Source: Bacillota bacterium (GTDB lineage Bacteria; Bacillota; Dethiobacteria; Dethiobacterales; Dethiobacteraceae). Taken from it: a stretch of 5,212 nucleotides of DNA. Location of the stretch: contig JANKMV010000178.1 in NCBI GenBank assembly GCA_024650095.1, positions 1 to 5,212 on the forward strand, given 5' to 3'. This document shows positions 1 to 5,212 of this stretch, one piece after another. The notes under the pieces are model-generated. The model worked only from the letters and a program-made list of their open reading frames with translations. It had not been told where the DNA came from and ran no database searches. Made by a program: the position numbers and the translations under genes. Within the stretch, counting starts at the first letter, position 1; the number at the start of each line of letters is the position of its first letter.

Positions 1-188
1 ATGATTTTTACTTTATCCCCGATACTACAAGTGTTTTCCGGATCATGGATCTTATACTTATCGGTTACACGGATAGTTTTCCCATAGAGAGGATGGCGGG
101 TTGTTATCTCAACTGTGATTACAGCCGTTTTATCCATTTTATTGCTCACGACTCGCCCCGTGCGAGTCTTTCGATTACTGCGTTCCAA
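1..188 (-). CDS. rpsQ: 30S ribosomal protein S17, 3' end cut by window
   Basis: S17 is a primary 16S rRNA binding protein with an OB fold that helps organise the 5' domain of the small subunit. The minus strand from 188 reads [14 protein letters not shown], then [24 protein letters not shown] and [17 protein letters not shown], the conserved S17 core. I chose the TTG at 188..186 as start because an AAAGGAGG Shine-Dalgarno sequence lies 8 nt upstream and the protein then begins at the usual family position. No ATG is available before the conserved region. The window shows 62 codons plus two bases; S17 is usually about 84 to 88 residues, so roughly the last quarter is outside. It follows rpmC after a 53 nt spacer holding two inverted repeats, the standard S10 operon position. 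Identity is near certain from sequence and context. Confidence 0.96.
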   Translation of the reverse strand, partial: MERSNRKTRTGRVVSNKMDKTAVITVEITTRHPLYGKTIRVTDKYKIHDPENTCSIGDKVKI

Positions 189-196
189 GAGCTTTG

Positions 197-204
197 CCTC
201 CTTT
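197..204 (-). promoter_or_regulatory. Ribosome binding site of rpsQ
   Basis: The minus strand reads AAAGGAGG here, 8 nt before TTG 188..186. It decides the TTG start of S17, which has no upstream ATG in frame near the conserved N-terminus. The site lies just after the second inverted repeat of the rpmC-rpsQ spacer, so folding there could affect access to it; that last point is inference. Confidence 0.88.
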
Positions 205-241
205 CGGAATCAGTAGCTTCCGGCCAAAAGCGACGCTTTTG
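205..241 (-). repeat. Two adjacent inverted repeats in the rpmC-rpsQ spacer
   Basis: Positions 225..241 form a perfect odd-centred palindrome (minus strand CAAAAGCGTCGCTTTTG) that can fold into a 7 bp stem with a GTC loop. It begins at the base right after the rpmC stop codon (244..242). Next to it, 205..209 pairs with 218..222 (CGGAA with TTCCG, 8 nt loop). No T run follows either stem, so these are not intrinsic terminators. They could be mRNA processing or stability elements, or a structure affecting rpsQ translation, or chance. The repeats are seen directly; any role is inference. Confidence 0.5.
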
Positions 242-436
242 TCAGGATTTGAGTTCACGTTCACGTTGAACAGTTTTTACCCTTGCAATGTTTTTACGAA
301 CTTCACGAATACGCATGGGGTTCTCTAACTGTCCTGTAGCCATTTGAAAGCGCAGGTTAAACAGCTCTTCCTTCAACTCGGATAATCTTCCGACCAATTC
401 AACGTCGCTGAATTCGATTAACTCTTTAGCTTTCAT
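242..436 (-). CDS. rpmC: 50S ribosomal protein L29
   Basis: L29 is a small two-helix protein at the polypeptide exit tunnel of the 50S subunit, next to L23, where it contributes to the docking area for nascent-chain factors. The product is 64 residues, within the usual range of about 60 to 70. It shows the family signature [20 protein letters not shown] (22 to 41) followed by [15 protein letters not shown] (42 to 56). I chose ATG at 436..434 because the AGGTGG Shine-Dalgarno is 8 nt upstream. A GTG codon at 448..446 in the same frame would add four residues but lies inside that site. The start overlaps the end of rplP by 11 nt, which suggests translational coupling. It ends with TGA, followed at once by a perfect inverted repeat before rpsQ. 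Confidence 0.97.
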   Translation of the reverse strand: MKAKELIEFSDVELVGRLSELKEELFNLRFQMATGQLENPMRIREVRKNIARVKTVQRERELKS

Positions 437-860
437 GGCTTTCACCACCTGTCTCGATACGCTTCACAAACTTTGTTTTAATGGGGAGCTTATGCGCAGC
501 TAAACGCATAGCTTCTCTGGCCACTTCTTCAGTCACGCCTGCAATCTCGAAAAGTACCCGACCAGGCTTTACCACCGCTACCCAGAATTCAGGCGACCCT
601 TTACCACTACCCATACGGGTTTCAGCAGGTTTGGCCGTTACCGGCTTATCTGGGAAGATTTGAATCCAAACTTTTCCGCCACGTTTCATATAACGAGTCA
701 TAGCGATACGAGCGGCTTCTATTTGTTGGTTGGTAATCCAAGCGGGCTCTAGGCCTTGCAGGCCATATTCACCGAAGGTGATCTGATTGCCAACTTGTGC
801 CTTGCCTTTCATTCTACCACGATGCTGTCTACGATACTTAACCCTTTTTGGTATCAGCAT
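426..860 (-). CDS. rplP: 50S ribosomal protein L16
   Basis: L16 is a late-assembling 50S protein that contacts 23S rRNA near the A-site tRNA elbow and the peptidyl transferase centre. The 144-residue product has the family N-terminus [17 protein letters not shown], then [20 protein letters not shown] (44 to 63), [20 protein letters not shown] (69 to 88) and the C-terminal [19 protein letters not shown]. The length matches Bacillota L16. Arg82, in TRMGSGKG, aligns with Arg81 of E. coli L16, which is hydroxylated there by an Fe(II)/2-oxoglutarate oxygenase; whether this happens here cannot be seen. ATG 860..858 has a GGGAGGAGGG Shine-Dalgarno 8 nt upstream, itself encoded inside rpsC. The reading frames of rpsC and rplP overlap by 23 nt, and the 3' end overlaps rpmC by 11 nt. 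Confidence 0.98.
   Translation of the reverse strand: MLIPKRVKYRRQHRGRMKGKAQVGNQITFGEYGLQGLEPAWITNQQIEAARIAMTRYMKRGGKVWIQIFPDKPVTAKPAETRMGSGKGSPEFWVAVVKPGRVLFEIAGVTEEVAREAMRLAAHKLPIKTKFVKRIETGGESHES
443..450 (-). promoter_or_regulatory. Ribosome binding site of rpmC, inside rplP
   Basis: The minus strand reads AGGTGGTG here and lies within the last codons of rplP, encoding part of the TGGES tail of L16. Spacing to ATG 436..434 from the AGGTGG core is 8 nt. This favours the ATG over the in-frame GTG at 448..446, which is part of the site itself. It is the only Shine-Dalgarno in the window that departs from the AGGAGG core. Confidence 0.82.
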
Positions 861-1518
861 TCGGGTTCCCTCCTCCCGTGTTTCTCTGTTTGGTCGGGAG
901 AACCTCCCCTTTATAAATCCAGACCTTTACACCAATGCGACCAAAGGTTGTAGCTGCTTCCACAAAACCGTAGTCAATATCTGCACGGAGAGTCTGTAGG
1001 GGTACGGTCCCCTCATGTTGCATTTCGGTACGAGCGATTTCCGCTCCACCTAGACGGCCACTGACCATAACTTTAATTCCTTTAGCACCGGAGCGCATTG
1101 TGCGGAAGATGGATTGTTTCATCGCACGACGGAAAGCAGTACGTTTTACCAATTGATTGGCAATCGCTTCTGCAACCAACGTTGCATCCAATTCCGGCGT
1201 TTTAATCTCAATGATATTAATATGAACCTGTTTTTCCGTCAATTTTTCCAACTTCTTGCGTAATTCCTCAACTCCAGATCCACCTTTTCCAATAACAATA
1301 CCTGGTTTAGACGTGTTAATGGAAATACGGATACGGTTGGCAGCGCGCTCAATTTCTACGCGGGATACGCCAGCGTTATTGAGATATTTAGCAAGAGCTT
1401 TACGGATCTTCATGTCCTCATGTAGTAGTTCCGTATAGTTTTTATCGGCATACCACTTGGCTTCCCAATCTTTGATGATGCCAAGTCGGAATCCGATTGG
1501 ACTCACTTTTTGACCCAC
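838..1518 (-). CDS. rpsC: 30S ribosomal protein S3
   Basis: S3 sits at the mRNA entry tunnel of the 30S head, where it binds 16S rRNA and contributes to mRNA helicase activity with S4 and S5. The 226-residue product begins (M)[21 protein letters not shown], typical of S3. Next come a type II KH domain with the GXXG loop GKGG at 77 to 80 and a C-terminal domain with [21 protein letters not shown] (144 to 164), [13 protein letters not shown] and [10 protein letters not shown]. The basic RRAMKQ segment near 130 to 135 matches the region of the E. coli helicase residues. I chose GTG 1518..1516 because AAGGAGG is 9 nt upstream and the protein then starts at the family position; a 28-residue upstream extension of the frame lies inside rplV and is rejected. 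The C-terminal tail is glycine and asparagine rich and overlaps rplP by 23 nt. Confidence 0.98.
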   Translation of the reverse strand: MGQKVSPIGFRLGIIKDWEAKWYADKNYTELLHEDMKIRKALAKYLNNAGVSRVEIERAANRIRISINTSKPGIVIGKGGSGVEELRKKLEKLTEKQVHINIIEIKTPELDATLVAEAIANQLVKRTAFRRAMKQSIFRTMRSGAKGIKVMVSGRLGGAEIARTEMQHEGTVPLQTLRADIDYGFVEAATTFGRIGVKVWIYKGEVLPTKQRNTGGGNPNADTKKG

Positions 1519-1522
1519 GGAC

Positions 1523-1864
1523 TTATCCCTCCTTCTTCTCTTCGAGAATGATGGTAATATGGCTGGTGGGCTTGCGAATCTTGCTGGCCATACCACGGGC
1601 ACGGGGACGAAAACGCTTTAACACCGGGCCCTGGTCAACGAACACTTGCGCCACATATAAATCGTCACGGTTCATTTCGAAATTGTTTTCTGCATTCGCC
1701 ATGGCGGAATGAAGTACTTTGTAAATGGGTTCTGTCGGCCGATTCGGGAGGACTTGCAGGATAGCCAACGCTTCCTGAGCGCTCCTTCCGCGGATTTGGT
1801 CCACTACTAAGCGGGCCTTCCGCGGCGACATCCGAATATGTTTAGCCGTTGCCTTTGCTTCCAC
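1523..1864 (-). CDS. rplV: 50S ribosomal protein L22
   Basis: L22 binds all domains of 23S rRNA during early 50S assembly, and its long beta-hairpin lines the constriction of the nascent peptide exit tunnel. The 113-residue product shows the N-terminal [20 protein letters not shown] (8 to 27), the central [11 protein letters not shown] (51 to 61) and the hairpin region [18 protein letters not shown] (79 to 96) followed by RKPTSHITI. The length agrees with Bacillota L22 (about 110 to 115). The start is GTG 1864..1862, with AGGAGG 7 nt upstream; no in-frame ATG lies before the conserved region. It lies 11 nt after rpsS and 4 nt before rpsC. The hairpin, where macrolide-resistance changes occur in other bacteria, appears intact. 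Confidence 0.98.
   Translation of the reverse strand: MEAKATAKHIRMSPRKARLVVDQIRGRSAQEALAILQVLPNRPTEPIYKVLHSAMANAENNFEMNRDDLYVAQVFVDQGPVLKRFRPRARGMASKIRKPTSHITIILEEKKEG
1528..1534 (-). promoter_or_regulatory. Ribosome binding site of rpsC, inside rplV
   Basis: AAGGAGG on the minus strand is encoded by the last codons of rplV (KKEG), 9 nt before the GTG start of rpsC at 1518..1516. It settles the S3 start as this GTG and rules out the longer open frame reaching 1602. Only 4 nt separate the rplV stop and the rpsC start. Confidence 0.9.
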
Positions 1865-1875
1865 GGTAATCCCTC

Positions 1876-2160
1876 CTACTTTAGTGATGTGGACCGTTCA
1901 GTATGGCCGCCGTGCCCACGGTACGTCCGCGTCGGCGCGAACTCGCCGAGCTTATGACCTACCATATCTTCGGTACAATATACCGGCACGTGCTTTCTTC
2001 CATCATGAACTGCCAATGTGTGGCCGACCATTTCTGGAAAGATCGTGGAACGGCGGGACCAGGTTTTAATGACTTTCTTGTCATTCGTTTCGTTCATCTT
2101 CTGTATTTTAGCCAATAGCTTTTCTTCAATATAAGGACCTTTTTTCAGTGACCTGGACAA
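1876..2160 (-). CDS. rpsS: 30S ribosomal protein S19
   Basis: S19 binds 16S rRNA in the 30S head beside S13 and takes part in the bridge to the 50S subunit. The 94-residue product has the signature [35 protein letters not shown] (33 to 52) with DGRKHVPVY after it, then [20 protein letters not shown] (64 to 83). The tail [11 protein letters not shown] is of a type I associate with clostridial rather than Bacillus S19. The start is TTG 2160..2158, with AAGGAGG 9 nt upstream, and it places the first residues exactly at the family position. It follows rplB after 26 nt and precedes rplV by 11 nt; the Shine-Dalgarno of rplV overlaps the rpsS TAG stop. Confidence 0.98.
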   Translation of the reverse strand: MSRSLKKGPYIEEKLLAKIQKMNETNDKKVIKTWSRRSTIFPEMVGHTLAVHDGRKHVPVYCTEDMVGHKLGEFAPTRTYRGHGGHTERSTSLK

Positions 2161-2169
2161 TCTAGGCGA

Positions 2170-2176
2170 CCTCCTT
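2170..2176 (-). promoter_or_regulatory. Ribosome binding site of rpsS
   Basis: AAGGAGG on the minus strand lies in the 26 nt rplB-rpsS spacer, 9 nt before TTG 2160..2158. It supports the TTG start of S19, for which no ATG is available at the conserved N-terminus. Confidence 0.88.
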
Positions 2177-2186
2177 CCTGAACATT

Positions 2187-3020
2187 CTACTTGGTATTCC
2201 GACGTTTGACGATGTACTGATCGGATTTTTTATTTTTCTGCCGCGTCTTATAGCCAAGAGTCGGCTTACCCCAGGGTGTAACCGGGCTCTTACGCCCGAT
2301 AGGTGCTTTACCTTCACCACCGCCATGTGGGTGATCAACTGGGTTCATCACAACTCCACGTACGGTAGGACGTTTGCCTAACCAGCGGGAACGACCCGCC
2401 TTACCGATTGTTATATTCTCATGCTCCAAGTTTCCAACTTGACCGATGGTGGCTTTACATTCCTGAGAAACTAAGCGCACTTCACCAGATGGCAGACGAA
2501 CTTGGGCATATTGGCCTTCTTTAGCCATTAACTGCGCGGAGGCACCAGCCGAACGCACAAGTTGACCACCTTTGCCAATCTTTAATTCGATATTATGGAT
2601 AAGCGTACCAACTGGAATCGCTTTCAGTGGCATGGCATTACCTGGCTTAATATCTGCACCCTCACCGGACACAATGGATGTACCTACGTTAACACCGATG
2701 GGTGCTAAAATATAGCGTTTTTCACCATCTGCATAGTGGAGCAATGCAATATTTGCCGAACGGTTAGGGTCGTACTCAATGGTTGCAACGCGGGCGGCTA
2801 TACCGTCTTTATCGCGTTTAAAATCAATGATCCGGTACTTACGTTTATGTCCACCGCCTTGGTGACGTACGGTAATCCTACCCTTTGCATTACGGCCCGC
2901 TTTTTTCTTCAGCGGCGCTAGTAGTGACTTTTCGGGTTCGGTCGTCGTAATCTCGTCAAAAGACCTGACGGTCATAAAACGGCGTCCCGGAGAGGTGGGA
3001 ACGAACTTTTTAACTGCCAT
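2187..3020 (-). CDS. rplB: 50S ribosomal protein L2
   Basis: L2 is one of the largest and most conserved 50S proteins, needed for subunit association, tRNA binding and peptidyl transferase activity. The 277-residue product equals the common bacterial length. It shows the N-terminal RNA-binding region [20 protein letters not shown] (47 to 66), the segment [20 protein letters not shown] (79 to 98), a central SH3-like region with [20 protein letters not shown] (157 to 176) and the C-terminal hallmark [20 protein letters not shown] (225 to 244). That hallmark carries the histidines near 230, corresponding to the functionally critical His229 area of E. coli L2. The basic tail ends in KRRNTK. ATG 3020..3018 follows an AAGGAGG site at 10 nt spacing. 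It lies 23 nt after rplW and 26 nt before rpsS. Confidence 0.99.
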   Translation of the reverse strand: MAVKKFVPTSPGRRFMTVRSFDEITTTEPEKSLLAPLKKKAGRNAKGRITVRHQGGGHKRKYRIIDFKRDKDGIAARVATIEYDPNRSANIALLHYADGEKRYILAPIGVNVGTSIVSGEGADIKPGNAMPLKAIPVGTLIHNIELKIGKGGQLVRSAGASAQLMAKEGQYAQVRLPSGEVRLVSQECKATIGQVGNLEHENITIGKAGRSRWLGKRPTVRGVVMNPVDHPHGGGEGKAPIGRKSPVTPWGKPTLGYKTRQKNKKSDQYIVKRRNTK

Positions 3021-3043
3021 GGTTTTTCTCCCTCCTTCCTGGG

Positions 3044-3337
3044 TTACAGACCTTCAAAGATCTCGATGGGCTTACTGCCCTCTTCAAGTGTAACAATCGC
3101 CTTTTTCCAGTTGGAACGACGACCAGAATGAATACCCATCCGTTTCATTTTTCCTTGCATGCGGATAGTATTAACATCCTTAACCTTCACTTTGAAAAGT
3201 TCTTCCACAGCTTTTTTTATTTCTACTTTGTTAGCTTTGGGTTCTACTTGAAAAACGTATTTCTGCTCTGCCATTAAATCTGTTGATTTTTCAGAAACCA
3301 AAGGCTTCTTGATTATATCTCTCGCCTCACGAATCAT
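3044..3337 (-). CDS. rplW: 50S ribosomal protein L23
   Basis: L23 binds domain III of 23S rRNA at the exit of the peptide tunnel and is the docking site for trigger factor and the signal recognition particle. The 97-residue product has the family features [17 protein letters not shown] (6 to 22), [20 protein letters not shown] (26 to 45), [12 protein letters not shown] and [16 protein letters not shown] (72 to 87). Glu16 in VSEK aligns with E. coli Glu18, the residue contacted by trigger factor. ATG 3337..3335 has AGGAGG 7 nt upstream, encoded inside the end of rplD, and overlaps the rplD TGA stop as ATGA. This 4 nt overlap points to translational coupling with L4. It ends 23 nt before rplB. 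Confidence 0.98.
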   Translation of the reverse strand: MIREARDIIKKPLVSEKSTDLMAEQKYVFQVEPKANKVEIKKAVEELFKVKVKDVNTIRMQGKMKRMGIHSGRRSNWKKAIVTLEEGSKPIEIFEGL

Positions 3338-3960
3338 GCGAATACCTCCTCCATCTGGTTCACGGCACCCCGTGTAACCACCAGATTATCGGTGTTCAGG
3401 ATGTCATAGACGTTAAGTTGACCCGCGTGGGTTGTCTTTACACCAGGGATATTACGGGCAGATTTGACCACATTTTCTTGTGGGCCATCTAGCACAATTA
3501 ATACTTTCCGACCAGTGTTCAGTTTACCCAGTACGTTAACTATGTCCTTCGTCTTGGGAACATCCAATGTTAGCGTGTCGAGGACAATCAGTGAACCGGC
3601 ATTGACTTTTGCTGTGAGTGCAGATTTTAATGCTAACCTTCTTAATTTGCGAGGCATTGTCTGCTTATAATTACGCTTTCCATCGGGACCAAAGGTAATC
3701 CCGCCTCCCCGCCAAATGGGTGAGCGAATGGAGCCATGCCGTGCACGTCCAGTTCCTTTTTGTCGCCATGGTTTACGTCCACCGCCGCGAACTTCTGTAC
3801 GTGTTTTAGTTTTTGCAGAAGCTAACCGTTGGTTGGCTAAATACGCCAAGACAGCTTGGTGCATAGCGGCTTCACTGACCTTAATTGCAAATATTGCATC
3901 AGACAGCTCAATGTCACCAACTTGTTCGCCCTGCTGATTATATAAAGCTACTTTCGGCAT
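3334..3960 (-). CDS. rplD: 50S ribosomal protein L4
   Basis: L4 is an early 50S assembly protein whose extended loop reaches the constriction of the peptide exit tunnel; in E. coli it also represses its own S10 operon. The 208-residue product begins [20 protein letters not shown] and contains the tunnel loop [20 protein letters not shown] (56 to 75) followed by [17 protein letters not shown]. Its globular part includes [14 protein letters not shown] and SARNIPGVK (167 to 175), and the end is NQMEEVFA. I chose ATG 3960..3958, with AAAGGAGG 7 nt upstream; the adjacent in-frame GTG at 3963..3961 would add one residue at poor spacing. It follows rplC after 48 nt, where a stem-loop spans the rplC stop, and overlaps rplW by 4 nt. 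Whether L4 regulates this operon cannot be told from the sequence. Confidence 0.98.
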   Translation of the reverse strand: MPKVALYNQQGEQVGDIELSDAIFAIKVSEAAMHQAVLAYLANQRLASAKTKTRTEVRGGGRKPWRQKGTGRARHGSIRSPIWRGGGITFGPDGKRNYKQTMPRKLRRLALKSALTAKVNAGSLIVLDTLTLDVPKTKDIVNVLGKLNTGRKVLIVLDGPQENVVKSARNIPGVKTTHAGQLNVYDILNTDNLVVTRGAVNQMEEVFA

Positions 3961-3967
3961 CACATAT

Positions 3968-3975
3968 CCTCCTTT
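3968..3975 (-). promoter_or_regulatory. Ribosome binding site of rplD
   Basis: AAAGGAGG on the minus strand lies 7 nt before ATG 3960..3958 and only 4 nt before the in-frame GTG at 3963..3961. The spacing favours the ATG, giving the MPKVALY start usual for L4. The site lies 5 nt downstream of the right arm of the rplC-rplD inverted repeat. Confidence 0.85.
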
Positions 3976-3980
3976 CTTAA

Positions 3981-4012
3981 CTAGATGTCAGAAATGTAGT
4001 TTCAGACTCTAG
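3981..4012 (-). repeat. Imperfect stem-loop spanning the rplC stop, before rplD
   Basis: Positions 3981..3985 pair with 4008..4012 (CTAGA with TCTAG), 3987..3989 with 4005..4007 and 3991..3994 with 4000..4003. There is one bulged base at 3986, one mismatch (3990 against 4004) and a 5 nt loop, giving 12 base pairs in all. On the mRNA the outer left arm contains the UAG stop of rplC, so a terminating ribosome would cover it. No T run follows, so it is not an intrinsic terminator. It fills most of the 48 nt rplC-rplD spacer and ends 5 nt before the rplD ribosome binding site. The pairing is seen in the sequence; a role in coupling rplC and rplD translation or in mRNA processing is inference. Confidence 0.45.
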
Positions 4013-4641
4013 CGTCCAGCTTTCGCTGAATTTTTGACAGTAACCAAGCCACGCTTTGGTCCGGGAACAGCACCGCGAACCAGCAGCAGGTTACGATCTG
4101 CATCGACCTTGACCACTTGCAATCTCTGGACAGTTACTTTGGTACCGCCCATACGGCCTGGTAACTTAGTGCCTTTAAAAACCCGAGCCGCATCAACAGC
4201 ACCCAAGGAGCCGGGGCCGCGATGATAGTGTGAGCCGTGAGTCATGGGACCACGAGCATAACCGTGGCGTTTAATGGATCCAGCAAAACCTTTTCCCTTT
4301 GATTTCGCCGTTACATCAATCCAATCGCCTTCGCTAAAAATATCCGCTTTTATTTCCTGCCCGACTTCATAAGCTTCGGTGTCATCTAAACGAAACTCAC
4401 GCACATATTTTTTCACTTCTGTGTTGGCATTTCTAAAATGACCAGTTTGTGGCTTTTTAATATGGCTTGCTTTTACGTTGCCAAAACCCAATTGAATCGC
4501 TTCGTACCCATCAATCTCTGCATTTTTCTTTTGTATGACATAACATGGACCTGCTTCGATCACGGTAACGGGAATCACTTGGCCTTCCGGAGTAAAAACT
4601 TGTGTCATGCCGAGTTTTTTACCTAATATTGCTTTTTTCAC
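4009..4641 (-). CDS. rplC: 50S ribosomal protein L3
   Basis: L3 is an assembly-initiating 50S protein that binds the 3' part of 23S rRNA and reaches toward the peptidyl transferase centre. The 210-residue product begins (M)[19 protein letters not shown] and contains [15 protein letters not shown] (25 to 39), [27 protein letters not shown] (115 to 134), [14 protein letters not shown] (153 to 166) and the C-terminal [14 protein letters not shown] (185 to 198). The segment [14 protein letters not shown] lacks the glutamines found there in E. coli L3 (GSIGQNQTPGKV), where PrmB methylates Gln150, so that modification is not expected. I chose GTG 4641..4639, with AAGGAGG 8 nt upstream; another GTG at 4650..4648 overlaps the ribosome binding site and is unlikely. 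It follows rpsJ after 35 nt. Confidence 0.98.
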   Translation of the reverse strand: MKKAILGKKLGMTQVFTPEGQVIPVTVIEAGPCYVIQKKNAEIDGYEAIQLGFGNVKASHIKKPQTGHFRNANTEVKKYVREFRLDDTEAYEVGQEIKADIFSEGDWIDVTAKSKGKGFAGSIKRHGYARGPMTHGSHYHRGPGSLGAVDAARVFKGTKLPGRMGGTKVTVQRLQVVKVDADRNLLLVRGAVPGPKRGLVTVKNSAKAGR

Positions 4642-4649
4642 GATTTGCA

Positions 4650-4656
4650 CCTCCTT
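4650..4656 (-). promoter_or_regulatory. Ribosome binding site of rplC
   Basis: AAGGAGG on the minus strand lies 8 nt before GTG 4641..4639. An in-frame GTG at 4650..4648 shares its first base with this site and so cannot be the start. The choice yields the [15 protein letters not shown] beginning normal for L3. Confidence 0.9.
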
Positions 4657-4676
4657 AAACGCTGGTTTCCCTGTGA

Positions 4677-4985
4677 TTACAGTTTGATTTCAATATCAAC
4701 ACCGGCTGGTAGATCTAATCTCATCAGCGCGTCAATGGTCTTGGGCGTTGGCTCAAGAATATCGATCAGCCGCTTGTGTGTGCGCATTTCAAACTGCTCG
4801 CGGGAATCCTTATATTTATGAGGTGCCCGAATAACAGTATAAATATTTTTTTCTGTGGGTAGTGGAATCGGACCGGATACGGCTGCACCCGTCCTCTTCG
4901 CTGTCTCCACAATCTTACTGGAAGACTGGTCTAATATTTGGTGATCAAACGCCTTTAGACGGATACGAATCTTTTGTTTCGCCAT
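4677..4985 (-). CDS. rpsJ: 30S ribosomal protein S10 (NusE)
   Basis: S10 is a 30S head protein that also acts as NusE, pairing with NusB in transcription antitermination complexes and contacting NusG in transcription-translation coupling. The 102-residue product is the usual length and begins [20 protein letters not shown]. The family motifs [20 protein letters not shown] (27 to 46), the long ribosome-inserting loop ending [20 protein letters not shown] (56 to 75) and the ending [16 protein letters not shown] are all present. Two ATG codons stand in tandem (4988..4986 and 4985..4983). The second has the better spacing, 7 nt from AAGGAGG, and matches the Bacillus S10 start; the first would add one Met. 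It is the first gene of the S10 operon proper, 129 nt after tuf, and ends 35 nt before rplC. Confidence 0.98.
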   Translation of the reverse strand: MAKQKIRIRLKAFDHQILDQSSSKIVETAKRTGAAVSGPIPLPTEKNIYTVIRAPHKYKDSREQFEMRTHKRLIDILEPTPKTIDALMRLDLPAGVDIEIKL

Positions 4986-4992
4986 CATTTTC

Positions 4993-4999
4993 CCTCCTT
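4993..4999 (-). promoter_or_regulatory. Ribosome binding site of rpsJ
   Basis: AAGGAGG on the minus strand lies 7 nt from ATG 4985..4983 and 4 nt from the tandem ATG at 4988..4986. Spacing favours the second ATG, though initiation at both cannot be ruled out. Confidence 0.85.
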
Positions 5000-5025
5000 C
5001 ATTCGCCTGCTTATCAGACTACTCC

Positions 5026-5059
5026 GCAAAAATTACCGGGTGTACCCGCAACCTTTTGC
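5026..5059 (-). repeat. Two-part inverted repeat in the rpsJ leader
   Basis: Positions 5037..5040 pair with 5045..5048 (CGGG with CCCG, loop TACA on the minus strand). Outside a 4 by 4 internal loop, 5026..5032 pairs with 5053..5059 (GCAAAAG with TTTTTGC, including one G-T wobble). The resulting arm is 34 nt long and begins 55 nt downstream of the tuf stop codon. The T run lies inside the outer stem, so if only the short inner stem forms it would be followed within 4 nt by five T residues, a weak terminator-like arrangement. The pairing is direct observation; a regulatory role is inference. Confidence 0.42.
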
Positions 5060-5070
5060 TTCATCGTTAT

Positions 5071-5102
5071 CCTAGGTTGCTCTTAGTTCTGAACAACCTA
5101 AG
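5071..5102 (-). repeat. Inverted repeat after the tuf stop codon
   Basis: On the minus strand CTTAGGTTG (5102..5094) pairs with CAACCTAGG (5079..5071), 9 bp with one G-T wobble and a 14 nt loop. It lies 12 nt after the tuf stop. No T run follows, so it does not look like an intrinsic terminator. The right arm CAACCT (5079..5074) can also pair with AGGTTG at 5054..5049, which gives a competing fold with the next inverted repeat. Possible roles are processing between tuf and rpsJ or leader regulation; both are inference. Confidence 0.45.
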
Positions 5103-5114
5103 CACCGCATAATC

Positions 5115-5212
5115 TTACTCTAAGATACTAGTACAAACGCCGGAGCCAACGGTGCGGCCGCCTTCGCGGATGGCAAAACGTAGACCTTCTTCAAGGGCAA
5201 TGGGAGTAATAA
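5115..5212 (-). CDS. tuf: Elongation factor Tu, C-terminal end only
   Basis: EF-Tu is the GTPase that carries aminoacyl-tRNA to the ribosomal A site. Only the last 31 residues and the TAA stop (5117..5115) are in the window. They read [20 protein letters not shown] followed by [11 protein letters not shown], the end of domain III, whose [12 protein letters not shown] motif is diagnostic. The gene enters from the right edge, so the start and GTP-binding domain cannot be judged. The final VGSGVC differs slightly from the more common VGAGVV. Its place directly before rpsJ matches the str-S10 arrangement of many Bacillota. Many bacteria carry two tuf copies; this window cannot show whether this one does. 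Confidence 0.95.
   Translation of the reverse strand, partial: ITPIALEEGLRFAIREGGRTVGSGVCTSILE

Noticed and set aside
45..269. Plus-strand open frame of 74 codons over rpsQ
   Set aside because: It is antisense to rpsQ and the rpmC-rpsQ spacer, has no recognisable family features, and the opposite strand carries clear S17.
1519..1602. A 28-residue N-terminal extension of S3
   Set aside because: The added residues are the rplV coding region in another frame; GTG 1518 has a well-spaced ribosome binding site and gives the normal S3 start.
1884..2118. Two plus-strand open frames over rpsS
   Set aside because: They are shadows of S19 on the opposite strand, overlap each other in different frames and look like no known protein.
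4034..4225. Plus-strand open frame antisense to rplC
   Set aside because: Its composition reflects the complement of L3 codons; there is no independent sign of coding.
5026..5048. Intrinsic terminator between tuf and rpsJ
   Set aside because: The inner stem is only 4 bp and the T run is separated from it and can itself pair in the outer stem, so termination is not supported.
5062..5093. Possible promoter for rpsJ on the minus strand (TTGTTC, 16 nt, TAGGAT)
   Set aside because: Only three of six and four of six positions match the sigma-A consensus, and both boxes fall within the inverted repeat arms; too weak to call without transcript start data.
1..5212. Novel system, mobile element, CRISPR array or tRNA anywhere in the window
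   Set aside because: All but short spacers are conserved ribosomal protein genes or tuf in standard order; no spaced direct repeats, transposase-like frames or cloverleaf structures were seen.

Overview
This window is a stretch of ordinary ribosomal-protein gene cluster, entirely on the minus strand. Reading the minus strand from right to left, it holds the 3' end of tuf (EF-Tu), then rpsJ (S10), rplC (L3), rplD (L4), rplW (L23), rplB (L2), rpsS (S19), rplV (L22), rpsC (S3), rplP (L16), rpmC (L29) and the first three quarters of rpsQ (S17). This is the canonical bacterial S10 operon order directly downstream of tuf. Both edge genes run out of the window.

The organism looks like a member of the Bacillota, probably a clostridial lineage near the Peptococcaceae or Heliobacteria. 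The reasons are strong AGGAGG-type Shine-Dalgarno sequences before every gene that starts in the window, frequent GTG and TTG starts, close resemblance of S10, L4, S19 and S17 to their Bacillus and Clostridia counterparts as I remember them, and an S19 tail of the HTERST type. The genus cannot be named from sequence reading alone.

Layout: tuf ends at 5115, followed by the largest gap (129 nt), which carries nested inverted repeats and the rpsJ ribosome binding site. From rpsJ onward the genes are tightly packed. Most gaps are 4 to 50 nt, and there are overlaps of 4 nt (rplD/rplW), 11 nt (rplP/rpmC) and 23 nt (rpsC/rplP). Three spacers hold noticeable inverted repeats: tuf-rpsJ, rplC-rplD (a hairpin that spans the rplC stop codon) and rpmC-rpsQ (a perfect hairpin touching the rpmC stop). 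There is no stretch over 300 bases without a gene, and I see no mobile element, CRISPR array, tRNA or convincing intrinsic terminator.

The genes work together as one co-transcribed set. Their products are assembly and core proteins of both ribosomal subunits: S10, S19, S3 and S17 of the 30S, and L3, L4, L23, L2, L22, L16 and L29 of the 50S. EF-Tu delivers aminoacyl-tRNA to the finished ribosome. I found no new biological system here. The most interesting items are the possible RNA structures in three spacers and the high share of non-ATG starts.
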